The translations under genes and the position numbers were made by a program. A stretch of DNA of 64,000 nt from Lasiodiplodia sp. COLG20 (taxonomy: Eukaryota > Ascomycota > Dothideomycetes > Botryosphaeriales > Botryosphaeriaceae), in assembly GCA_009801085.1 (NCBI GenBank), contig VNWV01000012.1, positions 434,001-498,000 of the forward strand, in the 5' to 3' direction. A model generated the notes under the pieces. That model saw only the letters and a list, made by a program, of their open reading frames with translations. It was not told the DNA's origin and did no database searches. Every line of letters begins with the position of its first letter. Within the stretch, counting starts at the first letter, position 1. This document shows, one piece after another, positions 42,659 through 55,309 of the stretch.

Positions 42659-45600
42659 ATGGCACCACCCTCGTCCAACAAGGCCGCCCTCAAGGCCGCC
42701 AAAGCCGCCATCGACGCCCAGAAGTGGGACGACGCCATCACCCACGCAACAGCCGTCCTCGAGAATGACCCGCAGAACTACTTCGCGCGCCTCTTCCTTG
42801 GCCGCGCACTCGACAAGCAGGGCAAGCCGGACGAGGCGGCCAAGGCGTACGAAGAGGCAGCGAAAATCAAGCCAGAGGATGACCAAGCGTGGTTGGGGCT
42901 GAGGGGTGTGTACGAAGCGAGGGGAGGGGAAAGGGTGGATGAGCATACGAGGGTCGGGCAGAAGCTGGCGGCGATCTATGCGGGGATGTGAGTTGTGGCC
43001 AATTTTTCCTCGTTCTAGGGATTGTGGGGTAGGCTTGGGTGCGGTTACGTTGTTTGCTGATACTCTGGGTGTTATAGGGATGATGCGCATAGAGCTCAGA
43101 TCGCAGTCGACAAGGTGGTGGATCTGGCCCGCGCGAAGGGCTCGAAGGCTCAGTACAAGCGCGCGCTCGAGGTATACCTCCCCACCAGCGATGTTTACGG
43201 ATTTCTGGAAGGACGCGTCCCGCATCCGAGCGCGACGTACATGCGCATCGTGGAAATCGTTGAGCAGGAGGAGAAGGAAAAGATCAACAAGGAGATCGGC
43301 GAGAGGAGGACGCGACTCGGTGCGCGGATTAGTCAGGTCACGACGGAAGTTAAGAGGGAGGTGTACGAGGCTAGTCAGCTTGAAGAGCTGTATCAGGCTG
43401 TTGTGGATTGGACGCAGGATGATGAGGTGAGGAGGCAGTACGAGGAGAAGCTGCTGCAGCGTGCATTTGATACGTTGGCGGTGCTACCTACTGCGAAGAA
43501 GGCGGAGAAGAGAGATCAGGTGCTTAAGCTTGCGCACGGCATGGTCATCATTAAGCATCCATTCGCGCTCGCGTGGAAACTCCAGCTGGAGTGGACGGAT
43601 GTGGAGACGCTGTTGGAGTTCGATGCGAACGTTGTGAGGGAGTTTGTCGAGTTCTTCCCAGAAGACGGTCTGGCGAGATTGTTGAAGGGATACTTGGCCA
43701 GCGAGATTGCACCGTTTCCACTGAAATTACCGCAGGAGCAGAAAGAAGGAGAAGAAGAAAAGAAAGAAGAGGAAGAGGAACCATTGAGCCAAGAGGATAG
43801 ATTGTTGCTCATGACAGAAGGGCTCGACGACGCGAAGCAGTCTCCCCTCGCCCACAGACTCATGGGCGAATACTATCTCCACTTGGAGGAATTCGAGAGT
43901 TCCGTCGAAGTCACCCGGAAAGGACTGAAGCTTGTTACTGCCGAAGCACAGAAGAGCGGGCTGGAGTTCCAAAACAACAAAGACGCTATCAACAGCATTC
44001 TTGCTACGTCACTCATTCAGTATCAGTCGCCAAAGAATCATCCTGAAGCGAAGTCCATCTTCAACGAGATATTACAACGCAAGGCTACTTTCACCCCAGC
44101 CCTCATCGGCGTTGGTCTCATTCTTGAGGAAGAGGAAGAGTACGCGGAAGCAATTGACTTTTTGAGTAGAGCCCTGGCGCGGGATCCGGAGAATGCACGT
44201 ATAGGCGCTGAAACAGCTTGGTGCAAAGCTCTCAACGGAGATCACACCACTGCTCTGGGTGAGCTCGAGACGTATGTTGAGAAGATGAAGACGACGGATC
44301 TCAGGTCCCGGGACTTGAGGGCGCAGACATTGTATCGCATTGGTATCTGCATATGGGAGATCGATCCGACACGACAGGCTCGCAAAGACAGAACAGGAGC
44401 ATACGCCAGCTTCTTGCAAGCCATCAAGACAAACCCGAGCCTTGCTCCGGCATATACCAGCTTGGGTATCTTTTACCAGGACTATGCGCGAGACAAGAAG
44501 CGCGCAAGGCAATGCTTTCAGAAAGCTTTCGAGCTGTCTCCGTCGGAGCTGGAGGCTGCCGAGCGTCTTGCCCGTTCATTCGCTGACCAAGGTGACTGGG
44601 ACATCGTAGAAGTCATCGCTGAGCGCGCTATCGAGTCCGGTAAATGCCGTCCTGCCCCCGGATCCAAGAAGAAGAAGGGCGTGAGCTGGCCTTTCTCGGC
44701 GATGGGAATCGTCCAGATGAACAAACAGGAGTACAGCAAAAGCGTCTACTCTTTCCTCTCGGCGCTGCGCATCAGCCCGGATGACTACCATTCCTATGTT
44801 GGCTTAGGCGAGAGTTACCACAACTCTGGCAGGTACAACTCGGCCCTCAGAACCTTCAGGTACGCAGAGGACCCCGCGGACGGAGTGCAGATGAAGAAGC
44901 CCGCCGAGAACTGGTTCACAAAGTACATGCTTGCAAATGTCAACCGCGAACTCGGCCAGTACGAGGAGGCCATTGACGGCTATAAGGCAGTTCTGGAGTC
45001 GAGGCAAAATGAGTTTGGTGTTCAAATGGCATTGCTACAGACACTGATTGAAAGGGGTTGGCGCTACATCGAGACAAGTTTCTTCGGCAAAGCTGCGGAT
45101 AGTGCGCTGGAAGCGCTGACCATTGCAAAGACAGTGGCTGAATACAAGCCTGAGGCTTTCAACCTGTGGAAGGCGGTGGGTGACGCTTGTTCGCTGTTCA
45201 CATGGGTTCAGAGCCGGATCGCGGACTTACCTTTTGATACGGTGAAGACCTTGCTTGAGACAGCCATCGAAGTTCAAGAGTTCGACATGTTCTCCGACAA
45301 CGATGGGATCGGACAGGAGCAGCTTGCCTCATTATCTGAACCGGAGGATGAGGGTTCATCACCAGCCCGCAAATACCTCAACGCGGCGATTCTTGCCCAA
45401 AAGCGGGCAATTTATGCCTGCGCTCACGACATCCACGCTCAAGCTGTTGCATGGTATAACCTCGGTTGGACGGAATACAGAGCCTTTGTGTGCTGCGAGC
45501 AGGATGTTGACCCGGCCGCGCAGGGAAAGAAGAGCTTGAAGCTCCTGAAGGCAGCGATGAGATGCTTCAAGCGGGCGATCGAGCTCGAGGCCGGTAATGC

Positions 45601-47020
45601 TGAATTTTGGAATGCCCTTGGGATCGTCACTACACAGCTCAATCCCAAGGTTGCTCAGCACTCCCTCGTTCGAAGCCTGCATCTGAACGAGCGCAATGCG
45701 AAGGTTTGGGTCAATCTCGGGACTCTCTATCTCTTGGAGAATGACTATGAGTTGGCTCACACAGCCTTTGCCCGCGCCCAGTCCACAGATCCTGACTACC
45801 CGCAGGCTTGGTTGGGTGAAGGACTCATCGCCTTGCTGTGGGGAGATGCGAAGGAGGCATTGTCTCATTTCACTCATGCATTCGAGATCAGTGATGCTTC
45901 TTCTCTTGTTGTCAAGAGGCAATACGCGGTTTCCACCTTCGACCACCTCCTCTCGTCTCCGTCAGCCTCGAGCGACATCACAAAACTCATCCAGCCCCTC
46001 TTCGCTCTCCAACAGTTGTACTCGCAAAAATCAACAGACATTCCGCACCGCCATCTGGCAGCACTGTACCTCGAAAGGGTCGGCAACTACGACGTCGCCA
46101 TCTCCGCACTCGAAGAGATCTGCGCAACCGCCGAAGCCGAGTTCGAGGTTTCGGAATCACCTCAAGCTCTCTCCCGTTTTGCTCAAGCCAAGGCCGACCT
46201 CGCTCGCAACCGTCTTGCGGCGTCTGACTTCTCGACCGCCGCTGAAGATGCCGAAACAGCCCTGGATCTGACGGCTGAAGAGGAAGGCACCGGAATGAGC
46301 GCCGAGGCCCGTCGCAAGGTCCGCCTAGGCGCGCGTCTGACGGCCGGCCTCGCGCAGTACAACCTCAACGCCATGGACGCCGCCATCGACCACTTCCGCA
46401 CCGCGCTACAAGACAGCGGCTCAGCGCCGGACGTCGTGTGCTCCCTCGCCGAGGTGCTGTGGGCGAAGGGCGGCGCCGAGGAGAAGAGCGTCGCGCGCGA
46501 CCAGCTCTTCGAGTGCGTGGGCGAGCACCCAGAGCACGTCGGCGCCGTCGTGCTGCTTGGCGCCATGGCGAGCTTGGACGAGGATGCGGACACGATGGAC
46601 GCCGTGCGGGACGACCTGCAGGCCCTGCGCACGAGACCGGATCTCAATACGCACCAGCTGAGGCGGATCGAGAAGGTGCTCGACGCCATCGCGGAGCTGT
46701 CATCCTCGTCTGGCGGCGGCGCCGATACCGTGAGGACGGAGGTCCAGACCAGCGTCATGCTCGCCCCTCACTTGCCTCACGGCTGGACGCAGCTCGCGGA
46801 TCTCGTCGCAGACGGTCAGCAGACGGAGCATCAGGCCTATCCGGCACAGATGGCACTTGTCACGGCGAAGAGGGCTGTGCCGCCGAATGGCCCGCTGCAA
46901 GCGGAGGAGCTGGCGGCCGCATTTGCGGGCGTGGGCACCGTTGCGGATGCTCAGAGGGCTGTCATGTGTGCGCCTTGGAGTTCAGGCGCATGGTCGGCGT
47001 TGGGAGACTGTTTGGCGTAG
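42659..47020 (+). CDS. SKI3: Superkiller complex subunit Ski3 (TPR)
   Basis: The large TPR scaffold of the Ski2-Ski3-Ski8 complex that feeds mRNA into the cytoplasmic exosome. Exons 42659-42987 and 43078-47020 give 1423 residues, close to the roughly 1430 of yeast Ski3. The protein opens with TPR units (AIDAQKWDDAITHATAVLENDPQ, YFARLFLGRALDKQGKPDEA) and contains many more across its length, such as PALIGVGLILEEEEEYAEAI, AYTSLGIFYQDYARDKKRAR, YVGLGESYHNSGRYNSA and VWVNLGTLYLLENDYELA. An acidic loop at about 310-330 (KEGEEEKKEEEEEPL) divides the N-terminal arm. The spacing of repeats, the length and the C-terminal ending APWSSGAWSALG support Ski3 over other TPR proteins. The frame is intact. 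The AAA-type NLR gene converges from the right. Confidence 0.9.
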
Positions 47021-47514
47021 AGGAAATTGTATAGGGCGGAGGAATTATGGTGGCATCTAGGGAAGCTTGGGTCACGGTAGCAGGGCTTAGATGATCAAGA
47101 TTTAAGAAAAGTGCAGAAGATCAATAGGATATGTGCGGACGAAAGGATACGTATGCATGAAATTGTAACGGAAAGAAATTCGATCGCCGTCAATTTTGAA
47201 TGTGGAATCCCGCTCCGAACGAAACACGTTGAAAAAGACAAAAAAACAAAAAATCATAGTCATCTCTTCTAGTGTTTCTCGCTTGAGTGGACGGGAAATC
47301 TCTATACGACAATATAACGAACCCTGTGAGAAGTGTAAAGCCTACTTACGTGTTCGCGACTTACTACCTAAAGTATCAATTCTTCACCCTATCTTCGAAC
47401 AAGAGGTTTCAAGATTGCGTATTTCTAATGAAAGTCATTCTCAACCAAACCTCATGTGCCTTGCGGTCCAAAAAAAACCGTTGATATTCCCATTCCATTT
47501 GCTTTCTGGATGGT
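47021..47514. other. Convergent 3' intergenic region
   Basis: 494 bases between the stop codons of SKI3 and the NLR-like gene. The stretch is AT-richer than the genes and carries overlapping short frames without recognisable content. Confidence 0.45.
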
Positions 47515-50500
47515 CTATCGACTATGAAAGTTCCAAACGGTCTTGAAGTGCTCAAGTGTTATGCGGATTCTGCTTTCATCAGTTTGATCCGGATCCTTAG
47601 CTGCCAGAAGAGCAGCTGAGTAGAAAAAGGCCTTAATCTGTCGACCGCTCGGACCCCGCCCGGAGCCTGAATCAATAATCTTCATCAATTTGTAGGCAAT
47701 TTCGTCTTCATTGGCATCGAGTTCGAACGGTCTCTGAAGTGGGTTCTCTCCAATTGCTAATTGGCCGAGAAAATCATGCATGAGACGCCTCTGTAATATC
47801 CCTTGCGGGCGTTCGAACTCAATGTTCAAAGATATCATGGACTTTGCTTTTTCGTCGAAAGCATCAGCTCTGTCAGTTATTAACAGAACATAGCCTTTGA
47901 ATGATTCCAAGTGCCGAAGAGTGGTGACCACAAGTGAATTTCGCTCGCCAGCATCCGACGTTCGTTTCTCGAGGAGCAATTCGGCGTGATCAATGAGAAC
48001 GATGCCTTTGCACCTCTTAGCGACTTCGAAGAGGCTGTACACATTCTGCTTTAGGGAAGAAGCAGGGCTGTCTTCGTTTCGATCAACAACGAGTGGAACA
48101 AGTGGTAAGCGTGCCCAGTCAGCAACACAGTCTGCTGTAAACGACTTTCCCGTTCCCGGATCACCGTGAAGCAGGATAGTGATACCCGTTGCGTTTGATT
48201 TAACAACTCCTTTCAGAAGCTCGATTTGATCAGCGGGCAAGTGCAATCTTCTGAAAGGATCGTTTGGGAAGATGATATCGTTGATATCATCAACGTTGGA
48301 AGTAGCTTTAGGAAGTTAGCTTCACACAGGAGCACACTGGATTGTTCTATACTGACCCCATCGAAAGTCCTGCAAGACGAGCACATTTAGGACATGGGAA
48401 CAAATATGAAGCAACCCCGGTCTGACGTCCGCAGCTTTCATCTCGGGATATTGATCGGCAATTTCTTGTGCCGGAATCTCTTGGGGTGAGCTTGCGGTTT
48501 GGTCTACGATAACGCGAACGGGACCCTGCAATCGTTAGTCAGGGTAGATCAAAAGTTTAAATAGCCTTACAGATGCTGTTGTGATTTGCATATGATGCAC
48601 GCCCTGCCCCAGGATCCAATATCGTCTTCCTCTTGCGCAAAGCCGCCTGCGATGTTTTGGTTCGTCGGGTAAATAGCCTGCAGGAATTTGCTTCAAGCTG
48701 GATATCTTCCTCTCTCCATGGAACTGGGATATGCGGATGTCTCGAAATCGCTTCGTAAAGTAAATTCCATTATGGCTGACCTGCCACACACGCAACACAA
48801 GGGGCATTAAGCCCCCACTGAACGTGGGTTCCATACCGGAAACTTCGGATATGATACACGCAGTGAGATGACTTTGCTGCCACTCGAATATTGTCGATCC
48901 AGGACTGTACAGATATGGCAACTGATTGAATCTGATGAAGTCGCACTTCCTCTCCTGTATCCGAACGATCTCATGGGACAGAAGTGGGAAGTCTGTTTGT
49001 ATTCCATCAACAGAGAGCGTTCGTACTGGAGATCTTCGAACCATCTGAGAGTGAAGCGCTTTCATGGACACCGTCATGTCCACACGTTCTTCCTTCCGCA
49101 GGGTAGTTGTTATAAGCACCTTGACTAGCAGTTCTGGTTCATTCATGACTCGATCCAGCTGGTTGACAAATTCTTCTTCCAACTGCACTTGCTCTATGCC
49201 AATCTTGTCGATACCGTCGATGATTATAAGAACACAGGATGCGTCGATTTCGTGAAAGCATGTGATCAGGAGATCCCAGAGGTGGCCCAGATCAGTGGCC
49301 GTCTCTTTCTTCATGCGCGAATGGATGCTGGGGAAAATATCGAGGTTTTTCCTCAGGCTTTGGGATATCAAAGATTGCGCCAGCGCAACATAAGATCCAG
49401 CCGAGGCTTTCTCTTCGTACCTATGGCGAAGGACTAAGGCGGAATCAAAGTTTCCTTCGGCCGCAAGGATGAGAGGGTTCGTGAACAACATGTTGCAGTC
49501 AGATGCAGTCAATAGTTTGTTTCCATCGAGCCATAGTAGCTGTGAGACCGGAGACTGCAGCCAGCTGATAAGCTTCTCTGACTTAAGTTGGCCCTTTTGT
49601 TTAGGCTTGTAGTCCTGCATCGATGGAAACTCCATAATCGCTCTTGTGCGACGGGCAGTGTCATTGAGGCTTTCCTCTTGCGCTAGATCGGTAAACACAT
49701 CATTGAGTACCCGGTCAATGATCTCCGAGGGGTTTGTGTCATCTTCATCGAGATCTGTCCCGTTTTCAGTGGGGGGCTGGCTGCGCTGGCGTTCCAAACA
49801 CGGCTGATCCATGACCTCATCTACTTGTTGCCGAACGGCGGTTGCTGTTTCCCGTATATCTTCGGCTTTGTTGAAGTTGACAGGAATCATTTGAGAAAGT
49901 CTTTCCAGCAAGGCAAGCATCCGTTCACCGTTGGACTGCTGATTCCTGACGATGTTGAGAACTTGACTGGTCGCTTGGAGACCCAAATGAGTTTCCAGAT
50001 CGTTGTGATGCTGAGAAACTTCATGAATATGGCTGAAAATCTCCTCGATACCGTCTACAATGCTCTGGAATCTATTCTTCCATGGGTGGATGGTGGCTTT
50101 CAGCAATCTCTCTAATGTGTGTTAGAAAATAGACGTCTGAGTGTCCGCGGGTATCTTACTTGCTCGGCATTCTGTATATAGCTTCACAGCCTTCGCGAGG
50201 AATTTGATGTATAGCTGGTATGCTTGTGAGATTGCAGATACGAGATTGCGGCTCGGGCGATAGGCTGTGAGGTGGTCTAGCGCCTCGAATTTTGCACTTG
50301 CTCGTTTCATGAACGCGGGTACCTTTTCCTTTACTTCCTGCAGGTTGACTTGAACCGCTAAAATGATCTTGACTGCGCCATATGCTATGGCTACCAGCTC
50401 TGGAGCTTGACTGACCATTACGTCCAACATTTGGACGTAGGTAAATGTCACTTGAGCAGCGTCGTTTAACCCTTTCTTGATATTCTCCCGGATAGTGGCT

Positions 50501-50929
50501 GTTTTCCCATCTCGATTCGGGTTTCGCGTGTCATGTGCTTTTCGAGCCTCTTCAACCAAAATCGTCATTTGCGCGCGGCTTGCTTCGATTTCCTTCCATT
50601 CGTCGGTACTTGCACGTTCTCGAAATTGGTTGATGCGGAGCTCTATTTTGGACTGCCAGTGTGGTATCGCGCTTCTGAACTATCCTATCAGTGTTGTGAA
50701 CAAACTTGATCAGAAGATGGCTACAGGCTCACTGCTCCAAAATCTCCTTGGTCCAATTCTCTTCTGACCACTTCTGAGGTCCGTGGGGGCCATTGCGACG
50801 TTGCCCATCGGAGGTGCCGGGTCTGACGCTCGAGCTTGCCATATGACCATCTTCCACCATCTGTTCTGGTTCCGCAGTCAAGGTGTCACCAGATATCATG
50901 TTCGTGCATGTTTGGGAGAGCGGGGTCAA
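47515..50929 (-). CDS. NLR-like protein: helical domain, degenerate NTPase, C-terminal AAA
   Basis: Exons 50929-50733, 50674-50160, 50111-48571, 48525-48357 and 48305-47515 close exactly to 1070 residues. Residues about 66-300 form an all-helical region (VTFTYVQMLDVMVSQAPELVAIAYGAVKIIL) like those that precede NACHT in fungal STAND proteins. A NACHT-like region follows at about 415-600. Its P-loop position reads LLWLDGNKLLTASD with no GK[ST], yet a Walker B-like CVLIIIDGIDKIG is kept. The C-terminus (808 on) is an AAA module of the kind found in fungal AAA proteins. Walker A GDPGTGKS (855-862) is perfect. However, Walker B reads VLIDHAELL, with His where the catalytic Glu should be, sensor 1 reads TDR instead of TNR, and the usual KSRI arginine is Met (KSMI). 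It may bind ATP and hydrolyse it poorly. A role in signalling or non-self response is inference. The start could be a later ATG in exon 1. Confidence 0.8.
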
Positions 50930-52808
50930 TCAGACTAGGATGAGACAGCGGCTGAGGATTAGGCACCCGTCAGCACAAAGATGCTGACAGGTTACATGCA
51001 TAGCCGACATCTTACATGCAGCCGCGATTAGTCGTCACTCTAGCTTGCCAGCCTGCATATCGCGGAAAATTATATAAGCTCCTGAAGCGGACGTACCATG
51101 GTTCCTATCGAGGCTTTGGTTTCAGGCATCAATTCGTGCCTTATCGGAATTGCAGCAGCCCGAACTCCTTAATTATGTCATACAGCTATCAACCCTACTT
51201 AGCAAGATAAGCGACATACTCTCGCTAGACCTACCTTTCCAAATGTGAGGGAGGACCTGTGACTCATGTGCCAGTTGGATCGAGTAGGGCCATTAAAGAT
51301 AGTATACATGCTACTTATACCGATAAGATTTTAAATACTGCCTATTTTTCGATCCGCCTTGCGCCTAAGTAGGTCTACGTGGTACTATAGTGAGTTGATA
51401 AGCCTTGCCCTTTCGTTGTTGTCTCGGAATTAAAAGGCGCCTACTTTTCTCACCCCCTATACCTTATTCCTTATTCGCACCACCCTAAGAGATTCCCACT
51501 CTTTCTCCGTTGCTCACCTTTAATGTTGTATGGTAAATGTGGAGAACTCACCGGCATCTTATCACGGAGAACTACCTTCTACATTACTACTAGTCGCGAA
51601 GAACAGTTGCTGTATTAAGGCACGCTAAATCTGTTAAGGTAGAACCAGGGTACGGCCGGTACTAAGCGAGGAATACGGGAATACTACAACAAGAACTAGG
51701 TACAATTAACACAGCATGATATATAGCGGTCGCATTGTGGTATAAATTCTTATATCTTAAAGAGGATTCTTCAAAAGACCGTCAAAGAAAATCGCGCATC
51801 GAAAACTTCACGGTTCATGGCGTTAGATATATAGAGGTGAGAAAAGTAGGCGCCAACAAAAAAAGAATGATGGATTTGCGCCCAATATCGCAGTATAGCC
51901 AATCATAGGCGCCTTGCTTCTTTGAATGGTTCTTGAAAAGGACAAGCCCCATTATTTAAAAGAGTTTGTTGAGTCCTTTTCTTTCGATTGATCGAGGCTT
52001 TCTGTGTGGCGGAGTCTGGAACTCCAGTCGACATTGGTAGTAATCAAGACCTATTACGTATCCGGTCACCCGTCCAGTTCTTCGAAAGATAGCTCACATG
52101 CACAATCTGGCCCGCTAGGCAGTTATCTTCCGTTAGTGGCAGGCGAACATTGATTTGGGCACCTGAAATCTTGGCACAACCTATCCAAGACAGCATTCGT
52201 AAGAGAGGGTGTTGGTCTTTTTGATGAGGCCTTTTTAATTGTTCAGACTGCTATTGCAGGGATGCGGCATTCAGGTCATGCGGAGTGAGGCTACCAGTTG
52301 GTGCGGGATCATCCGTCGTCAGCCGGCTCCTCTCTCATGCGCATAGTGCGTGGTCAAAAGGCGAGAAATGGCATAGCGAGTAATTCTCGAGGTGATCGGT
52401 GTCAGGTCTAGCCCTGATGTTCTCGTATGTGGTGCTACTTGGACATGAGGCCGAAATGAGTTTACCTGCTCCAACCGCCGCAAACTTGCTCACGCAGGCT
52501 TCAGCCCCAGAAATCCGCGCCACCTCGCAACCAACCTCCGGATATCTCTCCAAATAGTTACTGGCGCATTATGGAGAGCTCGAAAATGCGACGCTTATTT
52601 GTTCCAATGCAGGAACAGCCTCTTGGACTGTCGCTGGGCATCACTCGTCTGCGGCATCCCGGTTCGGCGCCCCCAACCTCGTCGTTTTCTCCTCAAGCGA
52701 ACACCAAGGCAACCCTCATAACTCTCGTGAAAGCACGTTGACCACCACCACCACCACCCGTCCGCAGTTCCACAGGCCTTTTCCCTCCCTCCGGCCACCA
52801 CCACCACC
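50930..52808. other. 1.9-kb gene-poor region
   Basis: No supported gene. From about 51160 to 52250 the DNA is richer in A+T, with repeat-like short words and the inverted-repeat element at 51436-51854. A smaller inverted pair (tagacctac near 51225 and gtaggtcta near 51370) lies to its left. The right end carries the promoter of the copper transporter. Confidence 0.5.
51436..51854. mobile_element. MITE-like element with 19-bp terminal inverted repeats
   Basis: The ends 51436-51454 (ggcgcctacttttctcacc) and 51836-51854 are exact reverse complements over 19 bases, and weaker pairing continues inward. The 419-base unit has no coding capacity. That is the form of a non-autonomous DNA transposon. 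A target-site duplication was not clear: both flanks are A-rich (ttaaaa on the left, aacaaaaaaa on the right). It sits in the AT-rich gap between the NLR-like gene and the copper transporter. Confidence 0.7.
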
Positions 52809-53716
52809 ATGGACGAGATGCAATCCCACCACAACCAGGCGTCTGGAAGCGGAAGCGGCGCCATGTCGGACAGCACCATGGCGACGACGATGATGCCCGC
52901 CATGACGACGATGGCCATGACCTTCTCGTCCAGCACGACCGTCACGCTCCTCTTCGCGGGCTGCACGACGACGACGCCGGCCGCCTACGCCGGGGCGCTG
53001 CTGCTCCTCTTCGCGCTCAGCGTCTTCCACCGCTTCCTCGGCGCGGTGCGCACGCAGCTGGAAAAGACGGCATGGTGGCACGGCAATGACGACGGCAACA
53101 ACAACAACAGAGCAGCGATAAGAACATCGGCCGATGAGGAAAAGAAGGTTGGCTCGGCTGGGTGGTGGCGCCATGTGAGGAGGCTGAGCGCCGGGGTCGT
53201 CGATAAACGCGTTCTCGATGACGTCGAGCGCGGTGCCTCGGAGGAGGAGAGGGAGCCGCTCTCGCCAAGGCCGGTTGAATCTGCCGGAATGGCGGTGGCG
53301 GCGGCGGATGGGCACGGAGACGACGAGAAGAAGAAGGTTAAGGCGGCGGCAGGGTTCTGGACGCCGAGCGGGCCGTGGCGGGTGGGAAGGGACGGCGTGC
53401 GATCGACGCTGGAGTGCGGGAGGGCGGCGTTGGGGTACTTGCTGTCAGTAGACTTTTTTCTTGTTTCTCCTCCGCTGTTGCGGTCGTGTCATTTGTTTCT
53501 TCTTGTTTTATTTCCTTATCTGGTGGTTTGCTTATTTTTGGTGCTTTTGTGCGACCTGATAACTGACGTATTTCGGTGGACAGGATGTTAGCGGTCATGA
53601 CGTTCAATGTTGGCGTTTTCGTCGCCGTGATCGGGGGGATCTTGGTGGGCGAATTGGCATTTGGAAGGTACACGCAAGGCGGTTCTACGAAGCAGGAGGA
53701 CGGATGCCATGATTGA
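52809..53716 (+). CDS. Ctr-family copper transporter
   Basis: A high-affinity copper(I) importer of the plasma or vacuolar membrane. Exons 52809-53443 and 53584-53716 give 255 residues. The N-terminus is Met-rich (MDEM, STMATTMMPAMTTMAMTF), as needed to collect copper. TM1 lies at about 38-72, followed by a long cytosolic loop. TM2 contains the selectivity motif MxxxM (Met213 and Met217 in MLAVMTFNVG) and TM3 the packing GxxxG (Gly230 to Gly234 in GGILVGELAFG). The 140-base intron interrupts just before MxxxM. Everything expected for a working Ctr is present. Its neighbour on the same strand is a metalloreductase gene, which would supply Cu(I); this supports a joint role in copper uptake. Confidence 0.9.
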
Positions 53717-55309
53717 GGGCTGTGTGTACGACGGGGGTGGTGCTTTGTTTAGATACGATAATGCGACTCGAGAACGGCTTCGCTGAGAATCAGTTCTTTT
53801 TTCGTCGACTCGGGATGGCGGAGTGTTCTATAGATATGCTGTGCTCTAGGGTAAGGGTCCAAAGTTTGGTCGGCGTCAACCGTCAGCTGTGAAATTAGAG
53901 TTTAGGTTCGCCGACGTCAGCGGACACTTGTTCCTTCCTGCTCGAGCACGGTTGCCTGGTGTTCTCCGTGTCAGGAGACGCGTCGTCGACAATGGTCGCA
54001 CAACCATCTGCAAGCCAAATTGGAAATGGGAAGCGGCGCAGCGTAATGCACATTGACAGATGCGCCTCGGACAATATCCACGCAGCTATGACGTTGCCGA
54101 TGAAGCTCGGACACAGTGCAGCCGTGTCGACCTGGGAGAGGTATATCAGTTCTGCAATTTCAGCAACCCACTGCGGCCCAGTTAATGTCGTGTGGGACGC
54201 CTTTTACTATGGCAAATTCGCCGCTCAGCTGATATTTAGCGTGGTGTAGTCGGGTAGCGGAAAATCGCTCCGAAGGCCCGATGTCGAAGGATGAGACACA
54301 AAACAGCCGAAAGCTGTTCTCCTGCAAACCAGACGCCTCTCATTGGCGAGATTGACGGCGACAATAAACGCCGACTCTCCGATGGACGGCATGCACCTTT
54401 ACGGGAATTCTGCACGTCTCAGGCGGCTTGACTAGCGTCACACCGTGGCCCAATCGAATATGAAGCATCCCGAATCAGTACGAGGCTGGACGCACTTCGA
54501 TCAGTACGGTGAGATCTAGGGCTCCCTTATCCACCTCCCTGGAAAAGCTTGTAGATACATGTCGTACGAGCCCAATGTCAAGCCGGAGCCGAGCTGCATG
54601 GAGCCTTTGCTGACTTTACACCGCCACGCCATGTGTCCTCTTCAGTCATGAAAATCGGGGAACCTCCATGCGCACTCCGTGGCGTCGCCTTGAATGAAAG
54701 TATGGCTGAGGTGCAAATTTCAGGAACTGCTTGAATTCTCGAAGACCGGCTTGAAATAGAAGCAGAGGCGGGGGAGTAGGATGGATTTAAGCTTGTTCCT
54801 GTGGGAGCAGGGCATATCCTTGTTTGAGGCTCAAGAGGATCAGAAACGAACTTTATTGTTCACTCCGCAATCGGCACTGATCTGCATCGGCTTTGATAAC
54901 GGCTAGAGGAGATCCGACCACCACCAGCTTTGCCCAGTGATTTCGGACGCATTCACTGTGGTCCCGCGGGGGCTCAGCATGACGTGGATCTCTAGCGCGG
55001 GCCTCCACTGTACGATTACATTTTTCTCACAGCTCTCGACGACGTTGCATCATCCTGCAAAAACCCGAGAGCCTATGAGTCGATGTCTCAACATGATTCC
55101 GGCTCCGCAAGCACGCCAGAGACGTCCGACACGGCAGTTGCGGCCCGGCGGTTGCGTTCGCACCGATGGTTAATATACTGGCTAATGCAAACCCTCGGTG
55201 GAGCACATGAGCGCTGCAATATTCCCTCTTGTTAAATTTACCATCCCGGAGCCTGCTACGGGATCGTCGTTTTGCATGCTGCGTTGTTTTGTCTCTCAAT
55301 TATTCAGCA
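53717..55309. other. 1.6-kb intergenic region before the reductase gene
   Basis: No supported gene. One 96-codon frame at 53959-54249 matches nothing. The right part must hold the reductase promoter. I saw no confident copper- or iron-response element by eye. Confidence 0.4.

Noticed and set aside
47515..48531. Separate AAA ATPase gene downstream of the NLR-like gene
   Set aside because: Exons 4 and 5 join in phase to the upstream exons and the total closes to 1071 codons, so one gene is simpler. Transcript data would decide.
51016..51210. 64-codon frame in the AT-rich gap
   Set aside because: Too short, no motif, and located in repeat-like DNA.
53959..54249. 96-codon open frame before the reductase gene
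   Set aside because: No recognisable domain, no signal peptide, and composition like the surrounding non-coding DNA.
53717..55309. Copper- or iron-response elements in the reductase promoter
   Set aside because: Only partial GATA-like words were seen by eye, at a frequency expected by chance.
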